A stretch of 64,000 nucleotides of DNA from Thermocoleostomius sinensis A174. Lineage in GTDB: Bacteria; Cyanobacteriota; Cyanobacteriia; Elainellales; Elainellaceae. Position numbers and translations under genes: made by a program. The stretch covers positions 3,449,026 through 3,513,025 of the forward strand of contig NZ_CP113797.1 in the NCBI RefSeq assembly GCF_026802175.1, in the 5' to 3' direction. Under the pieces are notes generated by a model that did no database searches, was not told the origin of the DNA, and was given only the letters and a program-made list of their open reading frames with translations. This document shows, piece after piece, positions 8,924-18,302 of this stretch; the stretch's first letter is position 1; the number at the start of each line of letters is the position of its first letter.

Positions 8924-9790
8924 GTGCCTATCACAGCCGCCGCCTCTCGCTTAGGAACATCCGCCTTTAGCGATGCCGCACGAGTTGAGCTACGTCCAAA
9001 CTATACCGAAGCAGACGTTGAAGCCGTTATTCGTGCGGTCTATCGTCAATTGTTGGGGAATGATTATTTGATGGCCTCCGAACGGTTGACCAACGCTGAA
9101 TCGTTATTGCGCAACGGCAAGATTTCAGTGCGGGAATTTGTTCGATGCGTCGCTAAATCTGAGTTGTACAAGAAGAAGTTCCTGTACAACAATTTCCAAA
9201 CTCGCGTCATTGAATTGAACCACAAGCATTTATTGGGGCGTGCCCCCTATGATGAGTCGGAAGTGATTCGTCATTTGGATATCTATGAAACTCAAGGCTT
9301 TGACGCTGATATCGATTCCTATATTGACTCTCAGGAATACCAGTCTGCCTTTGGCGAAAACGTCGTACCTTACTATCGGGACTTTCAATATCACACGGGG
9401 GCCAGAACGATCGGTTTCACTAATATGTTCCGGCTTTATCGCGGCTATGCGAACAGCGATCGGTCTCAAACCGAGGGAAACAGTTCGCGGTTGGCACGGA
9501 ACTTAGCTCAAAACCGTTCCTCGTCAATTCTCAGCCCTTCTGGCAGTTCCGGTAGTTGGGCTCACTTCAGCGCTAGCAACGATGTGGCTCCGACGAAAGC
9601 GTTGGGTGGATCAGTCGCAGGCGAAAGCGATCGGGTGTACCGTATTGAAGTCGCAGGCATCAAGGCAGCAGGCTACCCTAACGTGCGGCGCAGCAGTGTC
9701 GCCTATTTGGTTCCCTACAACCAGTTGTCTTACAAGATGCAACAGATTCAGCGACAGGGCGGTCGAATTGTCAGTGTGTCGCCAGCCTAG
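8924..9790 (+). CDS. cpcC: Phycocyanin rod linker polypeptide (second copy)
   Basis: This is a second rod linker of 288 residues with the same architecture: a PBS-linker domain ([29 protein letters not shown]) and a C-terminal CpcD-like domain ([12 protein letters not shown] ... [13 protein letters not shown]). The start is the GTG at 8924, preceded by GGGAG 7 nt away, giving [11 protein letters not shown], a typical linker start. The upstream ORF start at 8903 has no such support. Between the two domains there is a Ser-rich linker (about 195-225) longer than in the first copy. The pair probably set disc order along the rod. Confidence 0.93.
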   Translation: MPITAAASRLGTSAFSDAARVELRPNYTEADVEAVIRAVYRQLLGNDYLMASERLTNAESLLRNGKISVREFVRCVAKSELYKKKFLYNNFQTRVIELNHKHLLGRAPYDESEVIRHLDIYETQGFDADIDSYIDSQEYQSAFGENVVPYYRDFQYHTGARTIGFTNMFRLYRGYANSDRSQTEGNSSRLARNLAQNRSSSILSPSGSSGSWAHFSASNDVAPTKALGGSVAGESDRVYRIEVAGIKAAGYPNVRRSSVAYLVPYNQLSYKMQQIQRQGGRIVSVSPA

Positions 9791-9926
9791 CTGAAGTGGG
9801 CACTAGGTAATGGGTAATAGGTGATGGGCTTGATGGGCTATCTGGCAATCAGTCTCGATTACCAATCACCCATTCCCGCTGCTCCTGTCTAAGTGATTCA
9901 CCCGTTGATTTAGGAGGCAATATCTA
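9791..9926. repeat. Short degenerate repeats between cpcC and cpcD
   Basis: The spacer holds near-repeats of GGTAATGGGTAATAGG and GGTGATGGG, then a roughly complementary stretch ATTACCAATCACCCATTCCC (9860-9879). The two could fold into an imperfect hairpin within the cpc transcript. It looks like the short tandem repeat families scattered in cyanobacterial spacers. The cpcD Shine-Dalgarno AGGAGG ends the region. Confidence 0.4.
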
Positions 9927-10166
9927 ATGTTTGGACAAACAACTGTCGGCGGTGCGGCCAATTCTCCTTCCGGTAGCCGGATGTTTCGCTATGAGGTGGT
10001 TGGACTGCGCCAAAATCAGGAGACCGATCGCAACAACTATGACATTCGGCGGAGCGGCAGTGTTTTCATCACTGTACCCTACAACCGCATGAATGAAGAA
10101 ATGCAGCGGATTCTGCGCATGGGTGGCAAGATTGTCAACATTGAACCGCTCAGCAGCGAAGACTAA
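9927..10166 (+). CDS. cpcD: Small rod-capping linker CpcD
   Basis: CpcD caps the core-distal end of phycocyanin rods and limits rod length. The 79-residue protein is the usual size and consists of one CpcD domain: SRMFRYEVVGLRQNQ at the N-terminal side, VFITVPYNRMNEEMQRI in the middle and GGKIVNIEPL at the end. AGGAGG precedes the ATG. It resembles the C-terminal domains of the two upstream rod linkers, as expected for this family. Confidence 0.96.
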   Translation: MFGQTTVGGAANSPSGSRMFRYEVVGLRQNQETDRNNYDIRRSGSVFITVPYNRMNEEMQRILRMGGKIVNIEPLSSED

Positions 10167-10180
10167 CAATATCTGCTCAA

Positions 10181-10220
10181 TTCAGCCGTTGAGGGTGCCT
10201 TGTGCGAATCTACGGCTGAA
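10181..10220 (+). terminator. Stem-loop between cpcD and cpcE
   Basis: TTCAGCCGT (10181-10189) pairs perfectly with ACGGCTGAA (10212-10220), followed by a smaller GCAC...GTGC inverted repeat and TTT. Its place between structural and lyase genes suits partial termination, or processing that lowers cpcE/cpcF expression relative to linkers. The role is inferred. Confidence 0.5.
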
Positions 10221-10299
10221 GCACTGTGTTTAGACTGTGCTTTGTCGGTGCGTTGTCAAAGGTTACTTTTGTTGCTTTGGATACCTGTTTATTCTCTCA

Positions 10300-11145
10300 A
10301 TGGAGTCATTTGAACCCCAGGACCGATCGCCATCGGATGAAGCCGCTGCTGCCCTAACCGTTGAACAAGCAGTGGCCAATTTAACTCATTCTGATTTGAG
10401 TTTGCGATATTATGCCGCCTGGTGGTTAGGCAAGTTTCGGGTGAAAGACTCAGCGGCTGTGGCTGCTCTGGTTGCGGCACTCGAGGATGAATCCGATCGC
10501 ACTGAGTTGGGTGGGTATCCACTGCGGCGCAATGCGGCTCGAGCATTAGGTAAATTGGGCGATCGACGGGCAGTCCCAGGATTGACTCAGTGTCTGATGT
10601 GTGAGGACTTCTACGTTCGTGAAGCCGCTGCCCAGTCCTTGGGAATGTTAGCTGATGCAAGTTGCATTCCTGCCCTGTTGCCCTTGCTGCACGGAGGACT
10701 CGCTGCTGCCCAATCAGTTCCGGGGCGTCCTCATCTTGCTCAACCCTATGAAGCAGTGATGGAAGCCTTGGGGATGCTAGCGGCTGGTACAGATTGGCAG
10801 GCAGAGGCGATCGCCCTGATTCGGCCATTTCTAGAGCACCCAGTCGAACGGGTACAATATGCTGCCTCTCGAGCCATGTATCAATTGACCAATGAGCCAC
10901 AGTACGGCGATCGATTAATACAAGCGCTGTCTGCCGATGATATCAATCTTCGACGGGTGGCGCTGTCAGATTTGGGAGCCGTAGGCTATTTGCCCGCTGC
11001 TGATGCCATTGCCACTGCGGCGGCTGAAAACAGCTTCAAGTTGTTTTCCCTCAAGGGCTTGCTCGAACGGCAAGTCGATCCGTCTCGGTCCGACCTGTCC
11101 GCCGATGCTGTGCGGCTAATGGATCTTATGGACCGTCTCCTGTGA
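10300..11145 (+). CDS. cpcE: Phycocyanobilin lyase subunit CpcE
   Basis: With CpcF it forms the heterodimeric lyase that attaches phycocyanobilin to Cys84 of the alpha phycocyanin subunit. The 281-residue protein is built of HEAT-like/PBS-lyase repeats: LSLRYYAAWWLGKF, PLRRNAARALGKLGD, FYVREAAAQSLG, VQYAASRAMYQL. I prefer the ATG at 10300 (MESFEPQDRS), because the extra 21 residues of the upstream start look unlike CpcE. Its stop overlaps the next gene's GTG by 4 nt (GTGA), which suggests translational coupling. Confidence 0.94.
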   Translation: MESFEPQDRSPSDEAAAALTVEQAVANLTHSDLSLRYYAAWWLGKFRVKDSAAVAALVAALEDESDRTELGGYPLRRNAARALGKLGDRRAVPGLTQCLMCEDFYVREAAAQSLGMLADASCIPALLPLLHGGLAAAQSVPGRPHLAQPYEAVMEALGMLAAGTDWQAEAIALIRPFLEHPVERVQYAASRAMYQLTNEPQYGDRLIQALSADDINLRRVALSDLGAVGYLPAADAIATAAAENSFKLFSLKGLLERQVDPSRSDLSADAVRLMDLMDRLL

Positions 11146-11885
11146 TCTCGAATGGTAATGACCCTGAGCCAACCCACTTTCCCCCTTTTGCTGTTTTGAT
11201 GATGCCTGTGACCGACCTCTCTGTCTCCTCTCTCATTGATGCGGTTGAGCAAGCAGACTCGCCGGAACGACTGATTCAAGCGGTTCAGTCGTTGGCGGCG
11301 GCTCGATCGGAATTAAGCATTCCAACGTTAATTCGGGCGTTGGGGTTCAATAATCCTGCTGCTGCTGCTGCTGCTGTACAGGGGCTTATAGAGATGGGAT
11401 CTCCAGCCGTTCGACCGTTGTTGGATTCCCTCGATGATTACAACTATGGAGCCAGGGCATGGTCAATTCGCGCCTTGGTGACAATTGCTGATCCAGAGGC
11501 ACTGGCAGTCTTACAGGCAGCGGCGGCTCACGATTTTGCACCTAGTGTGCGGCGTGCAGCAACGAAAGGGTTAGGGGCACTGCGATGGTCGCTGTTACCC
11601 CTCTCCCAGCAAGTGGCGGCCCAACGCTCAGCAGCGGATATTTTGTTGACTGTGACTCAGGATACCGATTGGTCACTGCGATATGCGGCTGTCGTTGGGT
11701 TACAAGCGCTGGGTTTGGCCGCCGTTCAGCCCACCCTGCGGACTCAAATTGTTGATGCCCTTCAGCAGTTGGCTGAAACTGAATCAGACTTGGCGGTGCA
11801 CGCCAGGGTTCGCAGGGCGATGGTGCAACTCGCGGACGTTCTTTCTCGCGATCGGGATCTAGACAATCTACCCCTGTTACCTTAA
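11142..11885 (+). CDS. cpcF: Phycocyanobilin lyase subunit CpcF
   Basis: CpcF is the partner of CpcE in alpha-phycocyanin chromophorylation. The protein has HEAT-like repeats: PTLIRALGFNNPAAAAAAVQ, DDYNYGARAWSIRALVTI, SVRRAATKGLGAL, SLRYAAVVGLQAL. The GTG at 11142 overlaps the cpcE stop and gives 247 residues. The ATG pair at 11199/11202 (MPVTDLSVSSLID) would give about 228, closer to usual CpcF length, so the true start may be there. A run of GCT codons encodes AAAAAA near residue 70. Confidence 0.92.
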   Translation: MISNGNDPEPTHFPPFAVLMMPVTDLSVSSLIDAVEQADSPERLIQAVQSLAAARSELSIPTLIRALGFNNPAAAAAAVQGLIEMGSPAVRPLLDSLDDYNYGARAWSIRALVTIADPEALAVLQAAAAHDFAPSVRRAATKGLGALRWSLLPLSQQVAAQRSAADILLTVTQDTDWSLRYAAVVGLQALGLAAVQPTLRTQIVDALQQLAETESDLAVHARVRRAMVQLADVLSRDRDLDNLPLLP

Positions 11886-11927
11886 CCGCTCCGATCTCTA
11901 CTCATCCATCTAGATAGGTACCTACTG

Positions 11928-12767
11928 ATGTCGATTCCCATTCTTGAAGTTAAGCCCAAAACTCAGAATCAACGAGTCGCTGGCTATGATGTGCTCGATG
12001 AAGATGATCCCCAGATTTATCGGTTGACAGACGCGATCGATGAGACGGATGTCACTGCGATTATTTGGGCAGCCTATCGCCAAATCTTTAGCGAACACTT
12101 AATCCTACAGAGCTATCGTCAGCCGCATTTGGAATCCCAGTTGCGTAATCGGGCCATCTCTGTCCGGGAATTTGTGCGCGGACTGGGTAAAACCGAGGTG
12201 TTTTGGGAGCAAATTGCTGAACTGAACTCTAATTACCGAGTCGTAGATCTGGTGTACAAGCGGTTTTTGGGACGCGCAACTTATGGAAAAGATGAGCAAA
12301 TTGCCCAATCAATCGTCATTGCCACCAAGGGGCTGCACGGATTCATTGACTCAGTGGTAGATAGTGACGAGTACACTCGCAACTTCAGCGACGATATCGT
12401 GCCCTATCAGCGCCGCCGCATGGAAGGCCGTCCCTTTAACTTGGTGAACCCGCGCTACAGTGACTACTGGCGCAACCGTCAAATGGAACTGGGCTTATCA
12501 AGCCGATCGTACTATCAGGTGCGACAATATCAGGCAGGCGATCTCGATAAGAAAGTGATTCGCCAGGCGATTCCCAGCGCCTTTCTCAACATGGCGCAAA
12601 GCATGTTGATTCCGCAGCTAAACTCGCAACGAGATGTGGCGCGATCGACCTCAAGCAGCATCAAAATTCCTGACATGACCCGCGACGCCAGCACGGTCAA
12701 ACCAACCGTCAAGCCTGTAGCTGTGGCACTGCCCTATCGCTATTTGCCATCCGATCCCAGGAAATAA
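11928..12767 (+). CDS. cpcG: Phycobilisome rod-core linker CpcG (copy 1)
   Basis: CpcG linkers attach phycocyanin rods to the allophycocyanin core. This 279-residue copy starts MSIPILEVKPKTQNQRVAGY and contains the PBS-linker domain ([57 protein letters not shown]). The C-terminal tail (about 190-279) is soluble and ends YRYLPSDPRK. It is the longest of the four paralogues and lies 42 bp after cpcF. The presence of several CpcGs implies rods attached at distinct core positions. Confidence 0.94.
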   Translation: MSIPILEVKPKTQNQRVAGYDVLDEDDPQIYRLTDAIDETDVTAIIWAAYRQIFSEHLILQSYRQPHLESQLRNRAISVREFVRGLGKTEVFWEQIAELNSNYRVVDLVYKRFLGRATYGKDEQIAQSIVIATKGLHGFIDSVVDSDEYTRNFSDDIVPYQRRRMEGRPFNLVNPRYSDYWRNRQMELGLSSRSYYQVRQYQAGDLDKKVIRQAIPSAFLNMAQSMLIPQLNSQRDVARSTSSSIKIPDMTRDASTVKPTVKPVAVALPYRYLPSDPRK

Positions 12768-12891
12768 TTTCGATTCTAGTTTGGGTAGCTTTCCATATTA
12801 GCCTCGTCCAAGGCAGACCTACACACCTGCACCTGCGATCGAACAGTTCAACCAGCCCGATTGCCTTTAATCTCCATTTCGGATACCAATT

Positions 12892-13632
12892 ATGTCTATT
12901 CCTCTACTCACCTACCGTCCATCCTCCCAAAACCATCGGGTAGCGGGGTATGAAGTTCCCAACGAAGATACTCCCTATATTTATCGCCTAGAAGACTGCA
13001 CTGATAACAACGATCTCGAAGCGTTGATCTGGGCAGCCTATCGGCAGGTATTCAGTGAGCATGTGATTCTTAAGAGCAGCCGTCAACCAGACTTAGAGTC
13101 GCAACTGAAGAACCGATCGATTACCGTGCGCGATTTCATTCGGGGATTGGCCAAAACCGACACCTATCGCAAGCTGGTGATTGAAACCAACTCCAACTAT
13201 CGGATTGTCGATTTGACCCTAAAGCGGCTGTTGGGCCGTTCTTCCTACAACGAAGACGAGCGCATTGCTTGGTCGATCAAAATCGCGACGGAAGGATTTG
13301 ATGGCTTTGTCGATCAACTACTGGACAGTGAAGAATACAGCATCAACTTTGGCGACTTCACTGTGCCCTATCAACGTCGTCGCTTTAAAGATCGCCCCTT
13401 TAACCTAGTGACGCCACGCTATGGTAACTATTGGCGCGATCGGCTGGAAGAACAGCGCTATAAGCCAGGGAAAGTCAGCAACTTCCTGGATATGGCCCGA
13501 TCGATCCAGATTAAACCCGTGGAATATCAGCCAGTCCAGACTGCCAACATTCAAATTCCCGATATGACCCAAACCGGCAAAACGGGAATTCCAGTTTCCA
13601 TCAATCCAGTCGCCAGCTTTCCCGTGCGCTAA
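12892..13632 (+). CDS. cpcG: Phycobilisome rod-core linker CpcG (copy 2)
   Basis: This is the second rod-core linker, 246 residues, starting MSIPLLTYRPSSQNHRVAGY. The PBS-linker domain is complete ([65 protein letters not shown]). The C-terminus shares the IKIPDMT-like motif of copy 1 (IQIPDMTQ) and carries no membrane helix. It is closest to copy 1, which suggests a local tandem duplication. Confidence 0.94.
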   Translation: MSIPLLTYRPSSQNHRVAGYEVPNEDTPYIYRLEDCTDNNDLEALIWAAYRQVFSEHVILKSSRQPDLESQLKNRSITVRDFIRGLAKTDTYRKLVIETNSNYRIVDLTLKRLLGRSSYNEDERIAWSIKIATEGFDGFVDQLLDSEEYSINFGDFTVPYQRRRFKDRPFNLVTPRYGNYWRDRLEEQRYKPGKVSNFLDMARSIQIKPVEYQPVQTANIQIPDMTQTGKTGIPVSINPVASFPVR

Positions 13633-13702
13633 GTCGCTGAACGGTTGGCGATCGTTGCCTCACTGAAGCGACCAAATTACCTAACCCAAAGGGAGGTTTA
13701 GT

Positions 13703-14443
13703 ATGACGTTGCCCTTACTGGAATACAAACCCACCACGCAAAATCAGCGGGTGCCAAGCTTCGGGATTGCTGATTTCAATGATGATACGCCCTATGTCTA
13801 TCGCCTAGAAGATGCAACCTCCGCAGCAGATATGGACGAGTTAATTCAAGCTGCCTATCGCCAGGTGTTTAATGAGCAAGAAATGTTGCAATTTAATCGC
13901 CAGGTTGCGCTAGAAACTCAGCTAAAAAACCGCAGTATTTCGGTGCGCGATTTTATTCGCGGTTTAGCCAAGTCAGAGCGATTTTATCGCTTGGTGGTGG
14001 AACCCAACAACAACTATCGTCTTGTGGAGCTATCTCTAAAGCGCTTGCTGGGTCGATCGCCCTATAACCAGGATGAGGAGATTGCGTGGTCGGTTCAAAT
14101 TGCTACTAAAGGCTGGAGCGCGTTTGTCGATGCGCTGATTGATAGTGCTGAATATGGACAAATGTTTGGAGACAACATTGTTCCTTACCAGCGCAAACGC
14201 ATGAATGATCGCCCCTTTAGCTTTACGCCGCGCTATGGAGCCGACTATCGCGACAAGTTGCCTGTCGCTAAGCCCTATGTGCCTGAAGGTCGGTTTAACC
14301 TGAATTTCGATCAGCCGTTCCACCTACAAACCTTCCTTAAAACCACCCATTGGGGACGAGTGGCAGGCGTGTTGGTGTTGCTGACACTGGTATGCAGTTT
14401 CATGCTGACGATCGCCGCTTTCTCATCAAACGCTGGTGGTTAA
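13703..14443 (+). CDS. cpcL: CpcL-type linker with C-terminal membrane helix
   Basis: CpcL (once CpcG2 or CpcG3) organises a core-less phycobilisome made of a phycocyanin rod anchored to the membrane and feeding photosystem I. The 246-residue protein has the common linker domain ([43 protein letters not shown]). It ends differently from its neighbours: [15 protein letters not shown] begins a hydrophobic span of about 23 residues (218-240), followed by a short polar tail SSNAGG. That C-terminal helix is the defining CpcL feature. GGGAGG precedes the ATG. It is the third of four cpcG-type genes, the place CpcL also holds in Nostoc-type operons. Confidence 0.95.
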   Translation: MTLPLLEYKPTTQNQRVPSFGIADFNDDTPYVYRLEDATSAADMDELIQAAYRQVFNEQEMLQFNRQVALETQLKNRSISVRDFIRGLAKSERFYRLVVEPNNNYRLVELSLKRLLGRSPYNQDEEIAWSVQIATKGWSAFVDALIDSAEYGQMFGDNIVPYQRKRMNDRPFSFTPRYGADYRDKLPVAKPYVPEGRFNLNFDQPFHLQTFLKTTHWGRVAGVLVLLTLVCSFMLTIAAFSSNAGG

Positions 14444-14566
14444 ACCGAGCCATGAAGTTGGATAAGTAAATGTAATTACCCGTCCCAATCCTTGAGATAA
14501 TAAACCTTAAAGGATTTTTGCAACTATTAATCTGCCAATTCAACCAATAACAAGGGAGAAATTTGC

Positions 14567-15328
14567 ATGGCACTGCCGTTGCTTGACTACAAACTATCAA
14601 CTCAAAATCAAAGGGTTGCCAGCTTTGGTAAAGCGGATGAAGACGAAGATACGCCTTACATTTATCGCCTTGAAGACGCCGCTTCCAATCCCGAGATGGA
14701 AGAAGTCATCTGGGCTTGCTACCGGCAGGTGTTTAGTGAACACCAAACACTGAAATTTAACCGCCAGGCAGCGCTAGAGTCGCAGTTGAAAAACCGGGCT
14801 GTGACCGTGCGCGATTTCATTCGCGGTTTGGCCAAGTCTGAGCGCTTCTATAGCCAAGTTGTAGAAGTGAATGATAATTATCGTCTCGTGGAAATCTGCT
14901 TGAAGCGTCTTTTGGGTCGCGCCCCCTATAACCAAGATGAGAAGATTGCCTGGTCGATTAAAGTGGCGACGCTGGGCTACTATGGCTTCATCGATGCCCT
15001 ATTGGACAGTGAAGAATACACCAATGCCTTTGGCGACTTCACGGTTCCCTATCAACGCAAGCGCATGGAAGGTCGTCCGTTTAACTTGGTGACGCCGCGC
15101 TACGGTGAAGATTTTCAAGAGAAAGTGGGTACGGTCAAGACCGATTGGCGATTTGTGGTGGAGAAGTTCTACTCGCGCAAATTCCAGGAACGTCAGCTTC
15201 CCGAAGGCGATCCCCGCAAGTTCCGCGAGATTGCTGCGTCGATCGCTCCCAAAGGCAATTATGCGCAAAGCATCCGTTCCTCTGAGATCGATTACCTCAA
15301 CAAAGTGCCGTATCGAGGTAGACGGTAA
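14567..15328 (+). CDS. cpcG: Phycobilisome rod-core linker CpcG (copy 4)
   Basis: This is the last gene of the cpc operon, a 253-residue soluble rod-core linker starting [20 protein letters not shown]. The linker domain is complete ([65 protein letters not shown]). The basic C-terminal tail ([20 protein letters not shown]) resembles core-binding tails of classical CpcG. In linker-domain wording it is nearest to the CpcL copy. AAGGGAGAA precedes the ATG. Confidence 0.94.
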   Translation: MALPLLDYKLSTQNQRVASFGKADEDEDTPYIYRLEDAASNPEMEEVIWACYRQVFSEHQTLKFNRQAALESQLKNRAVTVRDFIRGLAKSERFYSQVVEVNDNYRLVEICLKRLLGRAPYNQDEKIAWSIKVATLGYYGFIDALLDSEEYTNAFGDFTVPYQRKRMEGRPFNLVTPRYGEDFQEKVGTVKTDWRFVVEKFYSRKFQERQLPEGDPRKFREIAASIAPKGNYAQSIRSSEIDYLNKVPYRGRR

Positions 15329-15462
15329 TAGAGAGTAGGGAATCGAGAATAGGAAATCGGGAGTAAGGTAGAGTCTCAAGCTAGTGGTTTGCTTCAATGC
15401 TTGGTGTATTGCTCCCTAAGACCTGACAACTGGCCCTAGAGCTTAGTTTCTCCACTCCCTAG

Positions 15463-15555
15463 ACTGGATCTTGTGGCTGTTTCATCTGGCGTTTGCGATC
15501 GCTTCGCAATTTGTTAGTTGGGGCAGGGACAAGATCCAGTTGTTTTTGTTTTGTA
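15463..15555 (+). terminator. Terminator of the cpc operon
   Basis: ACTGGATCTTGT (15463-15474) pairs perfectly with ACAAGATCCAGT (15529-15540), followed at once by the T-rich TGTTTTTGTTTTG. The 54-nt loop contains an inner hairpin around a GCGATCGC octamer (TTGCGA...TCGCAA). It lies 134 bp after the last cpcG stop and most likely ends the whole operon. Confidence 0.75.
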
Positions 15556-15710
15556 CTTTTTCTCCCATCATTTTGTTCACTCATTGGCGAAATGACACTT
15601 AGAACTTCACGGAGTTGAGATGAACGACTTGCTGAAACCCGACCCCGACATGCAATTCTGACTCATCATTATTGATAGCGTAATCTGTTAGTTTTCCATT
15701 CAGCTAAACC

Positions 15711-16706
15711 ATGTCTGCTCCCCTCCCGACTTCCGACTTCCGACTTCCGACTCCCCGCACCTACGCCATTCTCGGTACGGGCGCACTCGGCGGCTTCTAT
15801 GGCGCACGCTTGCAGCAGGCTGGCTGTGAGGTGCATTTTCTGTTGCGCAGTGACTATGAGCAGGTACAACAGCATGGATTAGTGGTGGAGTCGATCGACG
15901 GTGATTTCACGTTACCGCAAGTGAAGGCATACCGGACTGTGCAGGAGATGCCTACCTGCGATGTGGTCGTTGTGGCACTAAAAACCACTCAGAATCACCT
16001 GTTGCCAGAACTGTTGCCGCCGATCGTCAAACCAACCGGTGTGGTGCTAGTGCTGCAAAACGGCTGGGGCATTGAAACTCAGGTGGCAGAGCTTGTCGGA
16101 AGCGATCGCGTTATGGGTGGGTTGTGTTTTCTCTGTTCCAATAAAGTAGGACCGGGTCACATTCGTCACTTGGACTATGGGCAAATTACCCTAGCAGATT
16201 ATGCGGCTGACTATGCGCCCTGTGGTATTACCGATCGCCTAAAACAAATTGCCAGCGATTTTGAGCAAGCAGGAATTGCGATCGAACTGGCGGAGGATCT
16301 ATTGATTGCGCGCTGGAAAAAATTGATGTGGAATATTCCCTTTAATGGCTTGTCGGTGGTGCTGAATGCCACAACCGATGCTATGATGGCTCATCCGCAA
16401 ACCCGCAGTTTGGCAAAATCGCTGATGCAGGAAGTTCAAGCAGGCTGTACGGCCTGTGCACGGTTTTTATCTGGCAGCGATCGATCGATCTCCTCAGACT
16501 TTATTGACACCATGTTGGACTACACGGCTAAGATGAAACCCTATCGAACGAGCATGAAGATCGATTACGATGCAGGGCAACCGCTAGAAGTAGAGGCCAT
16601 TGTAGGTAATCCGCTGCGTATGGCTCAGCAAGCGGGCTTGGAACTGCCGCAAATGACTATGCTCTATCAGCAGTTAACATTTCTTGCTGCGCAGCAATCA
16701 AGCTAG
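15711..16706 (+). CDS. 2-dehydropantoate 2-reductase family protein (ApbA/PanE-like)
   Basis: Members reduce ketopantoate to pantoate with NADPH for pantothenate/CoA synthesis; many paralogues have other substrates. The 331-residue protein has an N-terminal Rossmann motif (ILGTGALGGFYGARL), the VVVALKTTQN and VLVLQNGWG segments, and the C-terminal helical domain with KKLMWNIPFNGLSVV, whose Lys-x4-Asn pattern matches the catalytic region. The first about 15 residues are encoded by heptanucleotide repeats, so the natural N-terminus may be shorter or repeat-extended. It stands alone between the cpc operon and the convergent kaiC. Pantoate synthesis is not proven. Confidence 0.85.
   Translation: MSAPLPTSDFRLPTPRTYAILGTGALGGFYGARLQQAGCEVHFLLRSDYEQVQQHGLVVESIDGDFTLPQVKAYRTVQEMPTCDVVVVALKTTQNHLLPELLPPIVKPTGVVLVLQNGWGIETQVAELVGSDRVMGGLCFLCSNKVGPGHIRHLDYGQITLADYAADYAPCGITDRLKQIASDFEQAGIAIELAEDLLIARWKKLMWNIPFNGLSVVLNATTDAMMAHPQTRSLAKSLMQEVQAGCTACARFLSGSDRSISSDFIDTMLDYTAKMKPYRTSMKIDYDAGQPLEVEAIVGNPLRMAQQAGLELPQMTMLYQQLTFLAAQQSS
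15724..15751 (+). repeat. Heptanucleotide tandem repeat (STRR type)
   Basis: Four adjoining heptamers, TCCCGAC then three TTCCGAC, resemble the short tandemly repeated repetitive sequences of cyanobacteria. They lie inside the first codons of the PanE-like gene. Similar degenerate GGGAATCGAGA-type units occur at about 15330-15370. Confidence 0.7.
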
Positions 16707-16736
16707 TGGCGCATCTCCGTCCCTTTACAATTTGTC

Positions 16737-18302
16737 TTAGGATTTGTCATCTAGGGTTTTATCTTGGAAACCGCGCACAATCCGCGACAGTTCGTTCTTT
16801 TCATCTACCGAGACACGAGAGGGTGAACCACTGATAATCCGCTCGAAGTTGCGGAACGAGTCTCTGATTTCAGGTCCTTGATCGCTAATGACATACTCAC
16901 GAATGCCCTTGTCATGCCAAGAGCCGCGCATTTTGAAGACGTTGATAGCCCGGGCCATTTCACCGCGAATTTCCACGTATTGCAGCAAAATGATAGTGTC
17001 GGTGATAGTGGAAATGTGAGAGTCGGTGATGGAGTGCGACCCCATGAACTGATCGGTAGTGTTGGTGAAGAATCCGGTAATTTCTTCCTGCTTAGCAAAG
17101 CCCGTCACGCCAATGACAAACTGCCGGAAGGCATTGTTACTGACCCCTCTGGCGAGGGCAGACAACGAGTCGATCGCAATCCGAGATGGCTTAAACTCAG
17201 AGATCTCAGACTTGATAATCTGTAAGTGATCTTCAAGTCCTGCCGATTCGGGATAAGCACAAATGATTTTGAGTAGGCCCTTTTGCTCCATATCTTCAAA
17301 ATCAATGCCCCATGAGTAGGCATTGCGCGATAGCTGCGCCCGCGATTCTTCATAGGCAAACAGCAGGGCTCGTTCATTGATGATACAGCCGTCTTGCAGA
17401 AACTTGCTCACCAACAAGGTTTTGCCGGTTCCCGTTGCTCCGGTCGCCAAGATAATTGAATCTTTGAAGAAGCCACCGCCACACATTTCGTCCAAAGTTT
17501 TGACCCCAGACGACACCCGCACATTCGACGATCGCTGGGTGAGGCGCATGGCTCCCAACGGAAAAATATTCACACCCTGATTGGTGATAGTAAAGGGGTA
17601 TTCGCCCTTCATGTGAGTGGTGCCGCGCAATTTCAAAATTTCGATTGTGCGGCGGCGGCGCTCCCCTTCTAGAACATTGCGAACAATCACGACATTATCC
17701 GAGACAAACTCTTCAACGCCAAACCGAGCCACTGGCCCATATTCTTCAACCCGCTCGGTGGTCATAATCGTAGTTGCCCCAACTTGCTTTAAGCGAGCCA
17801 CTAGCCGAAAAATTTCTCGCCGCACCACCGACACCGCATCATACTGCTGAAACACCGCCGTCACCGAGTCGATCGACACGCGCTTGGCTTTATATTTGCG
17901 AATGGCGTACTGAATGCGTTCAATCAAGGCCGACAGATCAAAATTGCCGATGACATCCTGTCCTTCGGGATCAGGAGACGCATCTAAAATGAACAGCTTG
18001 CCTTCATCAACGAGTTTCTGAAGGTCCCAACCAAAGCTATAGGCATTCTTGATAATATCAGCGGGGGATTCTTCAAAGGTGACGAAGATCCCGGCTTCAT
18101 CAAACTGAGTGATACCGTTATATAAAAATTGAACCGCAATGAGGGTTTTCCCTGTGCCCGATGTCCCACTCACCAGGGTGGTTCTGCCGACGGGTAATCC
18201 ACCATGACTGATGTCGTCAAATCCTTCGATCAAAGTGCGGATTTTTTGGACACCTACTACCGTAAGACTTCGTTGCTGTCCATCCTGGTTTGCTTGGGTC
18301 AT
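16737..18302 (-). CDS. kaiC: Circadian clock ATPase/autokinase KaiC
   Basis: KaiC is the core oscillator of the cyanobacterial clock, a double-ring hexamer whose phosphorylation cycles under KaiA and KaiB. The 521-residue protein has two RecA-like domains. CI carries Walker A SGTSGTGKT (Lys52) and Glu77/78; CII carries GATGTGKT (Lys294) and Glu318/319. The phosphorylation sites Ser431 and Thr432 (DSHIST), with Thr426, keep the numbering of the S. elongatus protein. The C-terminal A-loop/tail region (about 486-521) that binds KaiA is present. It is separated from kaiB by 447 bp, so it may have its own promoter. Confidence 0.98.
   Translation of the reverse strand: MTQANQDGQQRSLTVVGVQKIRTLIEGFDDISHGGLPVGRTTLVSGTSGTGKTLIAVQFLYNGITQFDEAGIFVTFEESPADIIKNAYSFGWDLQKLVDEGKLFILDASPDPEGQDVIGNFDLSALIERIQYAIRKYKAKRVSIDSVTAVFQQYDAVSVVRREIFRLVARLKQVGATTIMTTERVEEYGPVARFGVEEFVSDNVVIVRNVLEGERRRRTIEILKLRGTTHMKGEYPFTITNQGVNIFPLGAMRLTQRSSNVRVSSGVKTLDEMCGGGFFKDSIILATGATGTGKTLLVSKFLQDGCIINERALLFAYEESRAQLSRNAYSWGIDFEDMEQKGLLKIICAYPESAGLEDHLQIIKSEISEFKPSRIAIDSLSALARGVSNNAFRQFVIGVTGFAKQEEITGFFTNTTDQFMGSHSITDSHISTITDTIILLQYVEIRGEMARAINVFKMRGSWHDKGIREYVISDQGPEIRDSFRNFERIISGSPSRVSVDEKNELSRIVRGFQDKTLDDKS

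Noticed and set aside
8924-9790. Tandem cpcC genes as a novel arrangement
   Set aside because: Two adjacent rod linkers are already known from Synechocystis (cpcC2C1) and Fremyella (cpcH/cpcI).
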